Below are positions 25,329-33,193 of a stretch of 64,000 nucleotides of DNA, in pieces. Made by a program: the position numbers and the translations under genes. The notes under the pieces are model-generated. The model saw only the letters and a list, made by a program, of their open reading frames with translations, made no database searches and was not told the origin of the DNA. The stretch's first letter is position 1, and every line of letters begins with the position of its first letter. Source of the DNA: ZC4RG30 sp035556135 (lineage in GTDB: Bacteria; Pseudomonadota; Gammaproteobacteria; Steroidobacterales; Steroidobacteraceae); contig DATMFO010000004.1 in NCBI GenBank assembly GCA_035556135.1, positions 248,001 through 312,000 of the forward strand. Reading direction: 5' to 3'.

Positions 25329-25540
25329 GGTGTCGTCAAATTGGCGAGTGTGTCGGATGCACATTGTGACGCCCTGATCAGCATTGGCTTCTTCCTTCGT
25401 GACCTCTTAGGGGCCGATGCGTCGAATATTTATTCGCGTCCAATCCAAATTGGTGAAGCGCATGAATAGGCATCATGTGACCGACCGCCTACAAGTTTGA
25501 CGCTGTAGTCTAGGGCCGCGAAGGCAACAAGGTCCTGCAC

Positions 25541-26008
25541 ATGCAATTGGAAGCACGCGTCGACGATTTGACTTCGCAGCAGGTGCAGGATCTTGTCTTT
25601 GAGCACCTGCGCGGAATGCACGCAAATTCTCCGCCGGGGCACGTCAATGCGTTCGCCATCGAAGCCTTGCAAAGCCAGGAGGTCACGTTCTGGTCGATCT
25701 GGACTGGAGAAGATCTGGTTGGCTGCGCCGCGCTGAAGGAACTGGATACGCGCTCTGGAGAGATCAAGTCCATGAGGACCCGCCCCCAGCACCTGCGCCA
25801 GGGCGTCGGCCAATACGCCCTGGACGTAATCACAGGCGTGGCGCGACGGCGTGGCTATCGCCAACTCCTGCTGGAGACAGGTACTGGCGAAGCATTTGAC
25901 GCCGCACACCGGCTATATGAAAAGAACGGCTTTCAGCGATGCGGCCCATTTGGAGGCTATGCAGCAACGCATTTCAATATCTTCATGGCTAAGAATCTTG
26001 ATGACTAG
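25541..26008 (+). CDS. GNAT-family N-acetyltransferase
   Basis: This 155-residue protein has the GNAT core with VGCAALKEL (beta strand), IKSMRTRPQHLRQGVGQYAL (strand 4 and the acetyl-CoA pyrophosphate loop, QGVGQ) and LYEKNGFQRCGPF at the C-terminus. It is close to the YsnE/PaiA-like acetyltransferases, whose substrates are small amines or unknown. It lies at the right edge of the lower-GC island, 212 bp after the TOPRIM gene, and is followed by a MOSC gene after 17 bp, possibly in one operon. No substrate is predictable. Confidence 0.88.
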   Translation: MQLEARVDDLTSQQVQDLVFEHLRGMHANSPPGHVNAFAIEALQSQEVTFWSIWTGEDLVGCAALKELDTRSGEIKSMRTRPQHLRQGVGQYALDVITGVARRRGYRQLLLETGTGEAFDAAHRLYEKNGFQRCGPFGGYAATHFNIFMAKNLDD

Positions 26009-26025
26009 TTGGGCGGCGCTCTGAA

Positions 26026-26568
26026 ATGACAGCGAAGGTTCTGGCGGTTCATCTAAGTGCCACACATTCCTTCTCGAAACAGACGGCCGGCTTGCTGAGA
26101 CTTGTGGCAGGCGTTGGCGTGGACGGCGATGCTCACAGCGGCACTACAGTCAAACACCGCTCTAGGGTCGCTCGAGATCCTTCCCAGCCAAACTTGCGTC
26201 AAGTGCATCTACTCCACGCAGAACTCCTCGACGAACTTCAAGCACAGGGCCATCCCGTCGTGCCGGGCAGTGTCGGTGAGAACATCACCACCCGCGGCAT
26301 CGACCTGCTGGCACTGCCTCAGGGAGCGAAACTGCACATAGGCGCCGAAGCAGTCGTCGTAGTCACCGGCTTACGAAACCCATGCGCCCAACTCGACAAC
26401 TTCAGCCCTGGCCTCGCCAGCGCTGTTCTTGACCGCACCACTGACGGCCAGTTGGTTCGTAAGGCGGGTGTCATGGGCGTCGTGGAGGTCGGTGGAGACG
26501 TCATGGCCGGAGATCCCATAACCATAATCGCTCCGCCAGGCCCTCAGATGCCACTGAAGCCAGTATGA
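26026..26568 (+). CDS. MOSC-domain protein
   Basis: The 180-residue protein is a single MOSC (molybdenum cofactor sulfurase C-terminal) domain. It shows GVGVDGDAHSG near the N-terminus, RQVHLLHAELLDEL, GSVGENITTRGIDL and the conserved Cys in GLRNPCAQLDNF. Standalone MOSC proteins (YiiM-like) transfer sulfur or reduce N-hydroxylated compounds using molybdenum cofactor. The Cys at about residue 124 is the expected active-site position. It sits 17 bp after the GNAT gene. No molybdenum cofactor genes are nearby. Confidence 0.9.
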   Translation: MTAKVLAVHLSATHSFSKQTAGLLRLVAGVGVDGDAHSGTTVKHRSRVARDPSQPNLRQVHLLHAELLDELQAQGHPVVPGSVGENITTRGIDLLALPQGAKLHIGAEAVVVVTGLRNPCAQLDNFSPGLASAVLDRTTDGQLVRKAGVMGVVEVGGDVMAGDPITIIAPPGPQMPLKPV

Positions 26569-26704
26569 GGGGCGCATCGCTTCCGCGCCCGCGTGCTGAG
26601 AGTTCATCTCGCTGTCGCTGAGCTTAGGGGAGGTCTGCTTTACCCGCCCTAAGCTCATGTCACCCCAAATGGCGGCCCGCGCAGCCGAAGCCTAGGAGCG
26701 TCAA

Positions 26705-27154
26705 CTACGGGTCAACATCTGCCGCCTGAGCTGGCGACTTCCAGTCGCGAAGTGTCGTAATCCTCCCCCAGCGTTTGGCCTTCTTGAAATAGCGGTCGTC
26801 CGCCGTCACCAGCATTGCTTCCTCGTGCTCGAGCGCCACGGCGTGATACAGCGTGTCAAAAAGATGATCCCCGGTCTCGATTGCGAGGCTGGTAGCCCGG
26901 CTGATGATGTTGGGGTCGTCGGAACAAGGAAGCTCCAGCGCGGCAAGCAACTCGACATCCCGGATCGCCGTGGAAGGAGTCAGGCGCGCAATGACAGCTG
27001 CCACCTCGGCCAGCCAATGCACCGGCTGCAGGATTTCAATCTTGCCCTTCACGATTGACTCCATGAGGGCCGTTGCCTTGTCGGTATCCGGTTCGCGGAG
27101 GGGATCCTCAATCAGCCACTTGAGAATCACGCTCGCATCAAGCACGAGGATCAT
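26705..27154 (-). CDS. vapC: PIN-domain toxin VapC
   Basis: The 149-residue protein is a PIN-domain ribonuclease with the four acidic positions typical of VapC: Asp 6 in LVLDASVILKW, Glu in HWLAEVAAV, Asp in DHLFDTLYHAVAL and Asp in VTADDRYFKKA. VapC toxins cleave specific RNAs, often initiator tRNA or rRNA, when the antitoxin is lost. The start at 27154 overlaps the antitoxin stop (ATGA), the standard order with antitoxin first. All catalytic residues seem intact. The pair could stabilise the neighbouring acquired DNA. Confidence 0.92.
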   Translation of the reverse strand: MILVLDASVILKWLIEDPLREPDTDKATALMESIVKGKIEILQPVHWLAEVAAVIARLTPSTAIRDVELLAALELPCSDDPNIISRATSLAIETGDHLFDTLYHAVALEHEEAMLVTADDRYFKKAKRWGRITTLRDWKSPAQAADVDP

Positions 27155-27384
27155 CGGCGGTCGGCAGCGCGTGCCCTGCGGATCTCCTCACTGCTGACGG
27201 ATGGCCGACTTGCTCGCATGCTGCTCAATTGGCGGAAGACCCGGGCTCGCCTGATCTGGAGCTGGTGCTCAAGGACAGCCCTGCGCATCAAGTCGGCGAT
27301 GATCGAACTCTTGTTCTGATCGCCGAAGGTCTTGTCGAACTCGGCCTTCACTTCATCGGGCACACTGAAATTGACGGTTGCCAT
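27151..27384 (-). CDS. vapB: Ribbon-helix-helix-type antitoxin VapB
   Basis: This 77-residue protein starts with a short strand, TVNFSVPDEVKAEFDKTFG, followed by SSIIADLMRRAVLEHQ, the ribbon-helix-helix pattern used by many antitoxins for DNA binding. The basic C-terminal part (RRARVFRQL to RRARAADRR) would wrap the toxin. It overlaps vapC by four bases. A perfect 8-bp-arm palindrome lies 12 bp upstream of the start and is the likely autoregulatory operator. Antitoxin and toxin together should repress their own promoter. Confidence 0.88.
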   Translation of the reverse strand: MATVNFSVPDEVKAEFDKTFGDQNKSSIIADLMRRAVLEHQLQIRRARVFRQLSSMRASRPSVSSEEIRRARAADRR

Positions 27385-27396
27385 GCGTGGCGTCCA

Positions 27397-27415
27397 TTGT
27401 TGAAATCTTCAACAA
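27397..27415. promoter_or_regulatory. Palindromic operator upstream of vapBC
   Basis: TTGTTGAAATCTTCAACAA is an inverted repeat with 8-bp perfect arms (TTGTTGAA and TTCAACAA) around ATC. It lies 12 bases before the vapB start on its 5' side, where toxin-antitoxin complexes normally bind to repress their own operon. The A+T richness against a G+C-rich background makes chance formation less likely. Confidence 0.75.
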
Positions 27416-27607
27416 CCAACTATACGCCTGTGCCCGGCTTGGTCAATGCGTGTTTCGACGGCGAATCCGCCGATTTGCACCGATTCATGGCTGTCCTGAC
27501 CAGTAGGAATCCGACCACATCAATCCCTGCCCTTTGCCGGCTTCTCCCTCCCTCGCGCTTGCGTGTCAATAGAGCCCTGACGAGCAAGTCATCAAAGGGG
27601 TCTGATC

Positions 27608-27805
27608 ATGAACAAGCACCAAGTGAAAGGCGCCGCCAAGGAAGCCGCCGGCAAAGTCCAGCGCAAAGCCGGCACCGCCGTCTCCAGCCGCAAGCACGAG
27701 ATCAAGGGCGGCGCCAAGGAACTCGTCGGCAAGGCCCAGCGCGCCTACGGCAACGCCAAGGCCGACGCCGACAAGTCCCGCGCCCGCAGCCAGGCCCGCA
27801 TCTGA
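27608..27805 (+). CDS. CsbD-family stress protein
   Basis: The 65-residue, highly charged protein matches CsbD/YjbJ: VKGAAKEAAGKVQRKAGTAV and a second similar unit HEIKGGAKELVGKAQRAYG. It is predicted to be helical and hydrophilic. CsbD-like proteins are among the most strongly induced general-stress products in many bacteria, but their molecular role is unknown. AAGGGG before the ATG is a good ribosome site. It stands alone between the vapBC operator region and the hybrid kinase gene. Confidence 0.92.
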   Translation: MNKHQVKGAAKEAAGKVQRKAGTAVSSRKHEIKGGAKELVGKAQRAYGNAKADADKSRARSQARI

Positions 27806-27970
27806 CCCTGTCGCCTCCAGCCGCAGGGCCGGAGGCGCAGCGGGCTTGACCCAGTCACCCGGAGCCCGCGCCGGTGACGCCGGACGCCACGGAAGGCATC
27901 CCCCGTCACCGACCGGGCTCCCGGCATCGGTGCCATCGCCGCAAGTTGGCCGCTAGAAACGGGGGCGCTC

Positions 27971-29545
27971 GTGACCCAGGACTCGAGACCCGACCCCACC
28001 GCCGGCAGCCTCTTCGACCCGCGCTCCCAGTTCGCGGTGGTCCTATCGCAGGTGAGGGACTACGCCATCTTCACGATGGATACGGCCGGACGCCCCCGGA
28101 GCTGGAACGGAGGCGTGCGTCGCATCCTGGGCTTCGAAGAAGCCGAATTCGTCGGTGCCGACGTCATTCCCATCATCTTCACCCCCGAAGCCGTCGCCAG
28201 CGGCATTCCCGAACTGGAGTTTGAACAGGCGACGCTCACCGGCCACGCCAATGACGATCGGTGGATGCGGCGCAAGGATGGCTCCCTCTTCTTCGCCGCC
28301 GGCGCCACCACCGTCATCCGGAGCGAAAGTGGTGAGGTCGCAGGTTTCCTCAAGATCATGCGCGATCGCACCCAGTGGATGAACAGCCAGATCGAGCTCC
28401 AGCGAAGGATGGATGAACTTGCCAAGGTCGACCAGGAGCGCAACGCATTCATCGCCGTGCTGGCCCATGAGCTGCGCAATCCCCTGGCCCCATTGGGCAA
28501 CGTGGCCCAGGTGCTCAAGAGGCGCGCGCGCGACCCGGCACAGGTTCAGTCCATGGCGGCGCTGGTCGAAAGACAGGTGGCGCAGATGAGCCAGTTGATA
28601 GCGGACCTGCTCGATGTCAGCCGCATCACACATGGCAAGATCGAGCTGGACAGGAAGCCGGTGGCAGTGTCATCCATCGTCCAGCAGGCCCTGGAGGTGG
28701 TTCGCCCGCAGGAGGAATCCCTCCGGCACAACGTCGAAGTCATCGGCTCCCCCGAACCCCTCCATGTTCACGGCGACGCCAATCGCCTGGTGCAGGTGCT
28801 GGTCAACCTGCTCGCCAACGCCTACAAGTTCACGCCCCCCGGCGGACGTATCTGGGTCACCACCGAAAGGGAGAGCGATCAGGTCACCCTGCGCGTCCGT
28901 GACGACGGAATCGGCATTCCCCTGGCTGACCAGTCCCGCGTATTCGAGATGTTCACCCAGATCGACAGTTCAAAGGACCGGGCACGCGGCGGCCTCGGCA
29001 TCGGCCTTTCCCTCGTGCGCAAGCTCGTCGAGCTGCACGGCGGCACGGTGGACCTCTACAGCGCCGGGCGTGGCACCGGCACTGAATTCACGGTTCGGCT
29101 TCCCCGCCATGTCGAAGGAACAACTGCGCAGGCCTCACGGCCCACAGACACACCGGCCGGGAAGCATATGCGCCGCATCCTGGTCGTGGACGACAACGTG
29201 GATGCCGCATTCAGCCTGGCCGCGCTGCTTGAGCTGGATGGCCACCACGCCTCGATCGCCAACAGCGGAGACGCCGCGCTGCGCCTCGCGGAATCCGAAA
29301 AGCCGGAAGTGGTGATCCTGGATATCGGGATGCCGGGGATGAGTGGACTGCAGGTAGCCCAGCATCTTCGCCGTCTGCAGCGCGACCCGGCACCTGTACT
29401 CATTGCGCTGACTGGCTGGGGCCAGCCCGAAGACCGCCAGTTGACCGCGGAGTCCGGCTTTGACCATCACCTGGTCAAACCGGTCGACCCAGCGGCGTTG
29501 CAGGCGATCGTCAATGCCCCGGCATCTCCCGGTAACCATGAGTGA
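27971..29545 (+). CDS. Soluble hybrid histidine kinase (PAS-HisKA-HATPase-receiver)
   Basis: No membrane segment is present. A PAS domain covers about residues 20-140 (DYAIFTMDTAGRPRSWNGGV, then RRKDGSLFFA). The phosphoacceptor His lies in AVLAHELRNPLAPLG near residue 165, with the ATPase domain up to about 385 (NLLANAYKF, GGLGIGLSLVRKL). A receiver domain occupies about 400-515 with Asp in VVILDIGMPGMSG and Lys in HLVKPVD. Kinases of this build pass the phosphate to their own receiver, and no phosphotransfer partner is adjacent. The start is taken as GTG 27971, preceded by GGGGG. It overlaps the next gene by 8 bp. Confidence 0.88.
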   Translation: MTQDSRPDPTAGSLFDPRSQFAVVLSQVRDYAIFTMDTAGRPRSWNGGVRRILGFEEAEFVGADVIPIIFTPEAVASGIPELEFEQATLTGHANDDRWMRRKDGSLFFAAGATTVIRSESGEVAGFLKIMRDRTQWMNSQIELQRRMDELAKVDQERNAFIAVLAHELRNPLAPLGNVAQVLKRRARDPAQVQSMAALVERQVAQMSQLIADLLDVSRITHGKIELDRKPVAVSSIVQQALEVVRPQEESLRHNVEVIGSPEPLHVHGDANRLVQVLVNLLANAYKFTPPGGRIWVTTERESDQVTLRVRDDGIGIPLADQSRVFEMFTQIDSSKDRARGGLGIGLSLVRKLVELHGGTVDLYSAGRGTGTEFTVRLPRHVEGTTAQASRPTDTPAGKHMRRILVVDDNVDAAFSLAALLELDGHHASIANSGDAALRLAESEKPEVVILDIGMPGMSGLQVAQHLRRLQRDPAPVLIALTGWGQPEDRQLTAESGFDHHLVKPVDPAALQAIVNAPASPGNHE

Positions 29546-30398
29546 ACCAGCAGTCACCCGCTTCACCATCAGGGGCACCGAGCTGGCAGTGCGCCTGGCA
29601 GGCGATCGTGGCAATCCCCCGCTGTTGCTGCTCCACGGGTTTCCGGCTTCTTCCCGCTCCTTTCGCAATGTCATCGCTCCTCTCGCGCGCGACTGCTTCG
29701 TGATTGCACCGGACCTCCCCGGCTACGGGGAGTCCCCGCCCATCGACAATCCCACGTTCGCCCACTTCGCGGTGCTGCTCGACGTGCTGTTGTTGCAGCT
29801 TGCCGCCGGCTCCTGCCATCTCTACCTGCATGACTATGGCGCAGCGGTGGCCCTGCACCTGGCCACCCGCGCGCCGCAGCGCATCCGCAGCCTCATCATC
29901 CAGAACGCCAATGCCCACGACAGCGGACTGGGTCCGCAGTGGTCCGTGACGCGGGCCTGGTGGAAGGAACAATTGCCGACGCTGGAGGAAGAGGCCACTG
30001 CACATCTGACCGCGGAAGGCACGCGCCAGCAGTACGTCGGCGGCCTGCCCGCGGGCGTCGCGGCGCGCCTCGATCCGGCAAGCTGGGAAGAGGACTGGCA
30101 GGTCATGTCGCAGCCCGGCCGGCTCGCCACGCAGCGCGCGCTGGTGCTCGACTACCGCAGCCACGTCGCGCGCTTCGGCGAGATCGCCGAATACCTGGCC
30201 CGCTGGCAGCCCCCGGCGCTGATGTTGTGGGGCCGGCATGATGTGTTCTTCGACCTGGCGGAGACGCTGTCGTGGATGCAGGCGCTGCCGAGGATGGAGG
30301 CGCACATCCTGGATGGCGGGCATTTCCTGCTGGAGACGCATGCTGAGGAGTGTGCGCGACTGATGGGGGACTTCCTCCGCCGCACGCCTACGCCCTAG
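29538..30398 (+). CDS. Alpha/beta hydrolase, haloalkane dehalogenase/epoxide hydrolase type
   Basis: The 286-residue protein has LLLLHGFPASSRSFRN (His-Gly oxyanion loop), DLPGYGESP and the nucleophile elbow YLHDYGAAVALHL with Asp instead of Ser. Asp nucleophiles are typical of haloalkane dehalogenases and epoxide hydrolases. The catalytic acid may be in LWGRHDVFFDL and the His is in LDGGHFLLETHAEE. A tryptophan after the nucleophile is missing (Tyr here), so epoxide hydrolase or fluoroacetate-type activity is as likely as dehalogenation. The ATG at 29538 overlaps the end of the hybrid kinase gene. It is cytoplasmic. Confidence 0.85.
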   Translation: MSEPAVTRFTIRGTELAVRLAGDRGNPPLLLLHGFPASSRSFRNVIAPLARDCFVIAPDLPGYGESPPIDNPTFAHFAVLLDVLLLQLAAGSCHLYLHDYGAAVALHLATRAPQRIRSLIIQNANAHDSGLGPQWSVTRAWWKEQLPTLEEEATAHLTAEGTRQQYVGGLPAGVAARLDPASWEEDWQVMSQPGRLATQRALVLDYRSHVARFGEIAEYLARWQPPALMLWGRHDVFFDLAETLSWMQALPRMEAHILDGGHFLLETHAEECARLMGDFLRRTPTP

Positions 30399-30459
30399 CC
30401 GGCCGGCGCGGCCGCATCAATCTGCACTTTCCGGATCGATAGCAAGGCAGAATCCCCCC

Positions 30460-30870
30460 ATGTACCGCGCGCAAACCGTCTCCGTCAGCATTGCCGTCGA
30501 CCCGAAAACGGTCTACACGTACGCCTCCAACCCCGCCAACCTCCCCGCCTGGGCCCCCGGCTTCATCAAGTCCATCGCGCAGCAAGGCACTCGCTGGGTC
30601 GCGCAGACCACCATCGGCGAGGTCACCTTCCGCTTCGCCCCGCCCAATGACTTCGGAGTACTCGACCACGACGTGGAGCTGCCCGACGCAACCTTCCACA
30701 ATCCCATGCGCGTGGTCCCGAACGGCACCGGCAGCGAAGTGCTGTTCACCCTGCTGCAGCTGCCCGGCACCTCCGACGAGCAGTTCCAGCAAGACAGGGA
30801 GACCATCCTCTCGGACCTGAACAGGCTGCGGACCGTGCTGGAGCAGCAGGCTGGCGCCACGCCGGCATGA
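30460..30870 (+). CDS. SRPBCC (START-like) family protein
   Basis: The 136-residue protein resembles the polyketide cyclase/SRPBCC hydrophobic-ligand-binding fold: SVSIAVDPKTVYTYASNPAN, PAWAPGFIKSI, and a terminal long helix with EQFQQDRETILSDLNRLRTV. This is common in small ligand-binding or coenzyme-Q-chaperone-like proteins; no catalytic role can be assigned. Its stop overlaps the ynfA start (ATGA), so the two are translated together, a link with no known meaning. Confidence 0.82.
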   Translation: MYRAQTVSVSIAVDPKTVYTYASNPANLPAWAPGFIKSIAQQGTRWVAQTTIGEVTFRFAPPNDFGVLDHDVELPDATFHNPMRVVPNGTGSEVLFTLLQLPGTSDEQFQQDRETILSDLNRLRTVLEQQAGATPA

Positions 30871-31199
30871 AGTTCCTCCCCGCCCTCGGCCTGTTCACCG
30901 TCACGGCGGTAGCCGAAATCATCGGCTGCTACCTGCCCTGGCTCTGGCTGAAGCGCGGCGCCTCGCCCTGGGTTCTCCTTCCCGCCGCGTTGTCACTTGC
31001 GGTTTTCGTCTGGCTGCTCACGCTGCATCCGCACGCGGCGGGACGCACCTACGCCGCATACGGAGGTGTCTACGTCGCCGTCGCCGTGCTCTGGCTTTGG
31101 GCCGCGGACGGCATCCGCCCGGATCGCTGGGACATCATCGGCAGTGCGGTCGCCCTCACCGGCATGGCCATCATCCTCTGGGCGCCGCGCACGCCCTAG
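30867..31199 (+). CDS. ynfA: YnfA/UPF0060 small membrane protein
   Basis: This 110-residue protein is a clear YnfA member: a first helix with VTAVAEIIGCYLPWLWLKRG, a second helix, the conserved GRTYAAYGGVYVAVAVLWLW and DGIRPDRWDIIGSAVALTG, and a C-terminal helix. It has four membrane segments like small-multidrug-resistance proteins. YnfA proteins have been linked to efflux, but their role is not settled. The start overlaps the stop of the SRPBCC gene (ATGA). Confidence 0.95.
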   Translation: MKFLPALGLFTVTAVAEIIGCYLPWLWLKRGASPWVLLPAALSLAVFVWLLTLHPHAAGRTYAAYGGVYVAVAVLWLWAADGIRPDRWDIIGSAVALTGMAIILWAPRTP

Positions 31200-31278
31200 T
31201 CCGAACGGACGACTTCTCCGGCGGCATGGGTTGGTGAAACCCATTGCTAGCGTCGCATGAAAGATTCGAGGAGTCGTC

Positions 31279-33141
31279 ATGCGCAACAAATTACACACCA
31301 CCCGTCCCCTTTTCCTGTCGCTGGTACTGGCCGTCGGCCTCGCCGCCTGTGGCGGCAGCAGCAGCGATGATGATGACGGCGGCACTCCACCGCCGCCTCC
31401 ACCGCCCCCGCCACCTCCTCCCACCAGCACCGCGCCCTATGACATCGGCGGCACGGTATCCGGTCTTTCCGGCACCGTGGTGCTGCGCGAAGGCACCAGT
31501 CGCGATGCCATCGCCGTCACCAGCAATGGCGCCTTCAAGTTCAATACGGAAGCCGCTGAGGGCGCCAACTACACGGTCAGCGTGTACAAGCAGCCCGCCG
31601 GGCAGGACTGCACGGTCACTTCGGGCACCGGCTCGGCCACGGCGGATGTCACGAACATCACCGTCGCCTGCAGCAATCATCCCTTTGCGGTCAGTGGCAC
31701 GGCGACGGGCGTCACCTCGCCTGTGGTGCTGCAGCTGAACCTGGCGAACAACGTCACCGTGAATGCCGATGGCGGCTTCGCCTTCCCGGCGCCACTGGCA
31801 GGTGGCACCGACTACGCGGTGACTGTCGCGCCGAGCCAGAACCCCGCCCAGGACTGCACAGTAACCAACGGCACCGGCACCATCTCGGCCGCCGTCACCA
31901 ACGTCACCCTCACCTGCGCGGCGCTGGGTGCGGACCTGCCCGTGGGTGGCACCATCCAGGGCCTCGCCGGCCAGCCGGTGACGCTGTCGCTGAATTCCAC
32001 CGGAGTTCCGCCGACCGTCACCACCAGCACGAATGGTTCATTCGAGTTCGATACCGACCTGCCGGCCAGCACGCCCTACCTGGTCACCGTGACCGCGCAG
32101 CCCACCGGCCAGTACTGCGTGGTGAACAACGCCGGCGGCGTCGTCAACGCACTGAGCGCAAGTTCCGTGACCGTGATGTGCGCCAACGGCGTGCTGCCCA
32201 CCGCCTACACCGTCGGCGGCACCGTCACCGGCCTCACCGGTGCGCTGGAACTCACGCTGAACAAGAACAATTCGCCGCTGGTCGTGAATCCCGCTGGCGC
32301 GAGCACTCCGTTCACTTTCCCGGAAGCGGTGCCCGCCAACACGGACTATCGCGTCACCGTCTCCTCGCAGCCGGCCAACCAGACCTGCATCGTCACCAAC
32401 GGCGGCATCACTGTCGGCACGGCCAACATCACCGACGTCTCCGTGGCCTGCGTGGACAACGACACGGACCCGCTGTCCGGCACCTTCATCCGCAATGACG
32501 CCACCATGGCGCTGACGCTCTACCCGGACGGCACCTATGTCTTCGGCAGCGCGGAGGCCAGCGCCACCTGCGGCGCCAGCCAGGGCAATGGCGTGGAGAT
32601 CGGCGCCTATGACTACAACGCCACCTCAGGCAGCATCGCCTTCATCAGCAATGTGCACGACACCAATGGGGATACCTGTGGCCTCTGGCGCAACGGCGCC
32701 AGCGCCCTCAATGGCACGCTGACGAAGAGCGGCACCGGCCAGTCGCAGGTGCTCACGCTGAAGGTCGGCACGGCTCCCGCGCAGGTGCTGGTCCCCGTCG
32801 CCTCCATCCCGAACACGCCCATCGGCAGCTTCACCAACGGCACACTGTCGTTCACCGTGTTCACGCCGGATGGTCGCTACCTCGAGACCAACGCGGTCAA
32901 CGTGCCCGGCAGCAATTATGCCGCCGGCATCGAGACCGGTTGCTACACCCGCACCGGCACCAGCGCCGGAGCCATCACAGTAGCCGCCTGCACCACCGGC
33001 CCCGCCGCTGTGGACACGGACGGCACCTCCGGCCTCTCCGCCCTCAACGGCGGACCCCTGGCCTACCAGGCCGTCGGCTCCTATGCGGTGAACTTCAACA
33101 GCGGACGCTACTACGGGACCCGTATCGTTCCCCTGAACTGA
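31279..33141 (+). CDS. Repeat-containing lipoprotein
   Basis: The signal peptide ends in a lipobox (LAACGG) at about residue 24, followed by Ser/Asp and a run of about twelve Pro. Then come four beta-rich repeats of about 85-95 residues, each opening with a VGGTVTGLTG-like strand and ending in DCTVTNGTGTIS-like and NVTLTCA-like strands (Cys in CTVT and in the last strand may form a disulfide). A different C-terminal domain of about 210 residues starts at DPLSGTFIRNDA. It is likely a surface or periplasmic structural or adhesin-like protein; no enzyme motif is seen. A strong terminator follows at 33157. Confidence 0.7.
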   Translation: MRNKLHTTRPLFLSLVLAVGLAACGGSSSDDDDGGTPPPPPPPPPPPPTSTAPYDIGGTVSGLSGTVVLREGTSRDAIAVTSNGAFKFNTEAAEGANYTVSVYKQPAGQDCTVTSGTGSATADVTNITVACSNHPFAVSGTATGVTSPVVLQLNLANNVTVNADGGFAFPAPLAGGTDYAVTVAPSQNPAQDCTVTNGTGTISAAVTNVTLTCAALGADLPVGGTIQGLAGQPVTLSLNSTGVPPTVTTSTNGSFEFDTDLPASTPYLVTVTAQPTGQYCVVNNAGGVVNALSASSVTVMCANGVLPTAYTVGGTVTGLTGALELTLNKNNSPLVVNPAGASTPFTFPEAVPANTDYRVTVSSQPANQTCIVTNGGITVGTANITDVSVACVDNDTDPLSGTFIRNDATMALTLYPDGTYVFGSAEASATCGASQGNGVEIGAYDYNATSGSIAFISNVHDTNGDTCGLWRNGASALNGTLTKSGTGQSQVLTLKVGTAPAQVLVPVASIPNTPIGSFTNGTLSFTVFTPDGRYLETNAVNVPGSNYAAGIETGCYTRTGTSAGAITVAACTTGPAAVDTDGTSGLSALNGGPLAYQAVGSYAVNFNSGRYYGTRIVPLN

Positions 33142-33156
33142 GCGACCGGCATCACC

Positions 33157-33190
33157 AGGGAGGGACGCAGTCCAGCGTCCCTCCCTTTTT
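33157..33190 (+). terminator. Rho-independent terminator after the repeat lipoprotein gene
   Basis: A perfect 12-bp stem (AGGGAGGGACGC with GCGTCCCTCCCT) closes a 6-base loop and is followed by TTTTT. It starts 15 bp after the lipoprotein stop codon. It also lies next to the end of the convergent AraC gene (stop at 33194) and may serve both directions. Confidence 0.9.
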
Positions 33191-33193
33191 GTC

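Noticed and set aside
31385..31425. CRISPR-like or simple repeat
   Set aside because: It is the codon repeat for the polyproline stalk of the lipoprotein.
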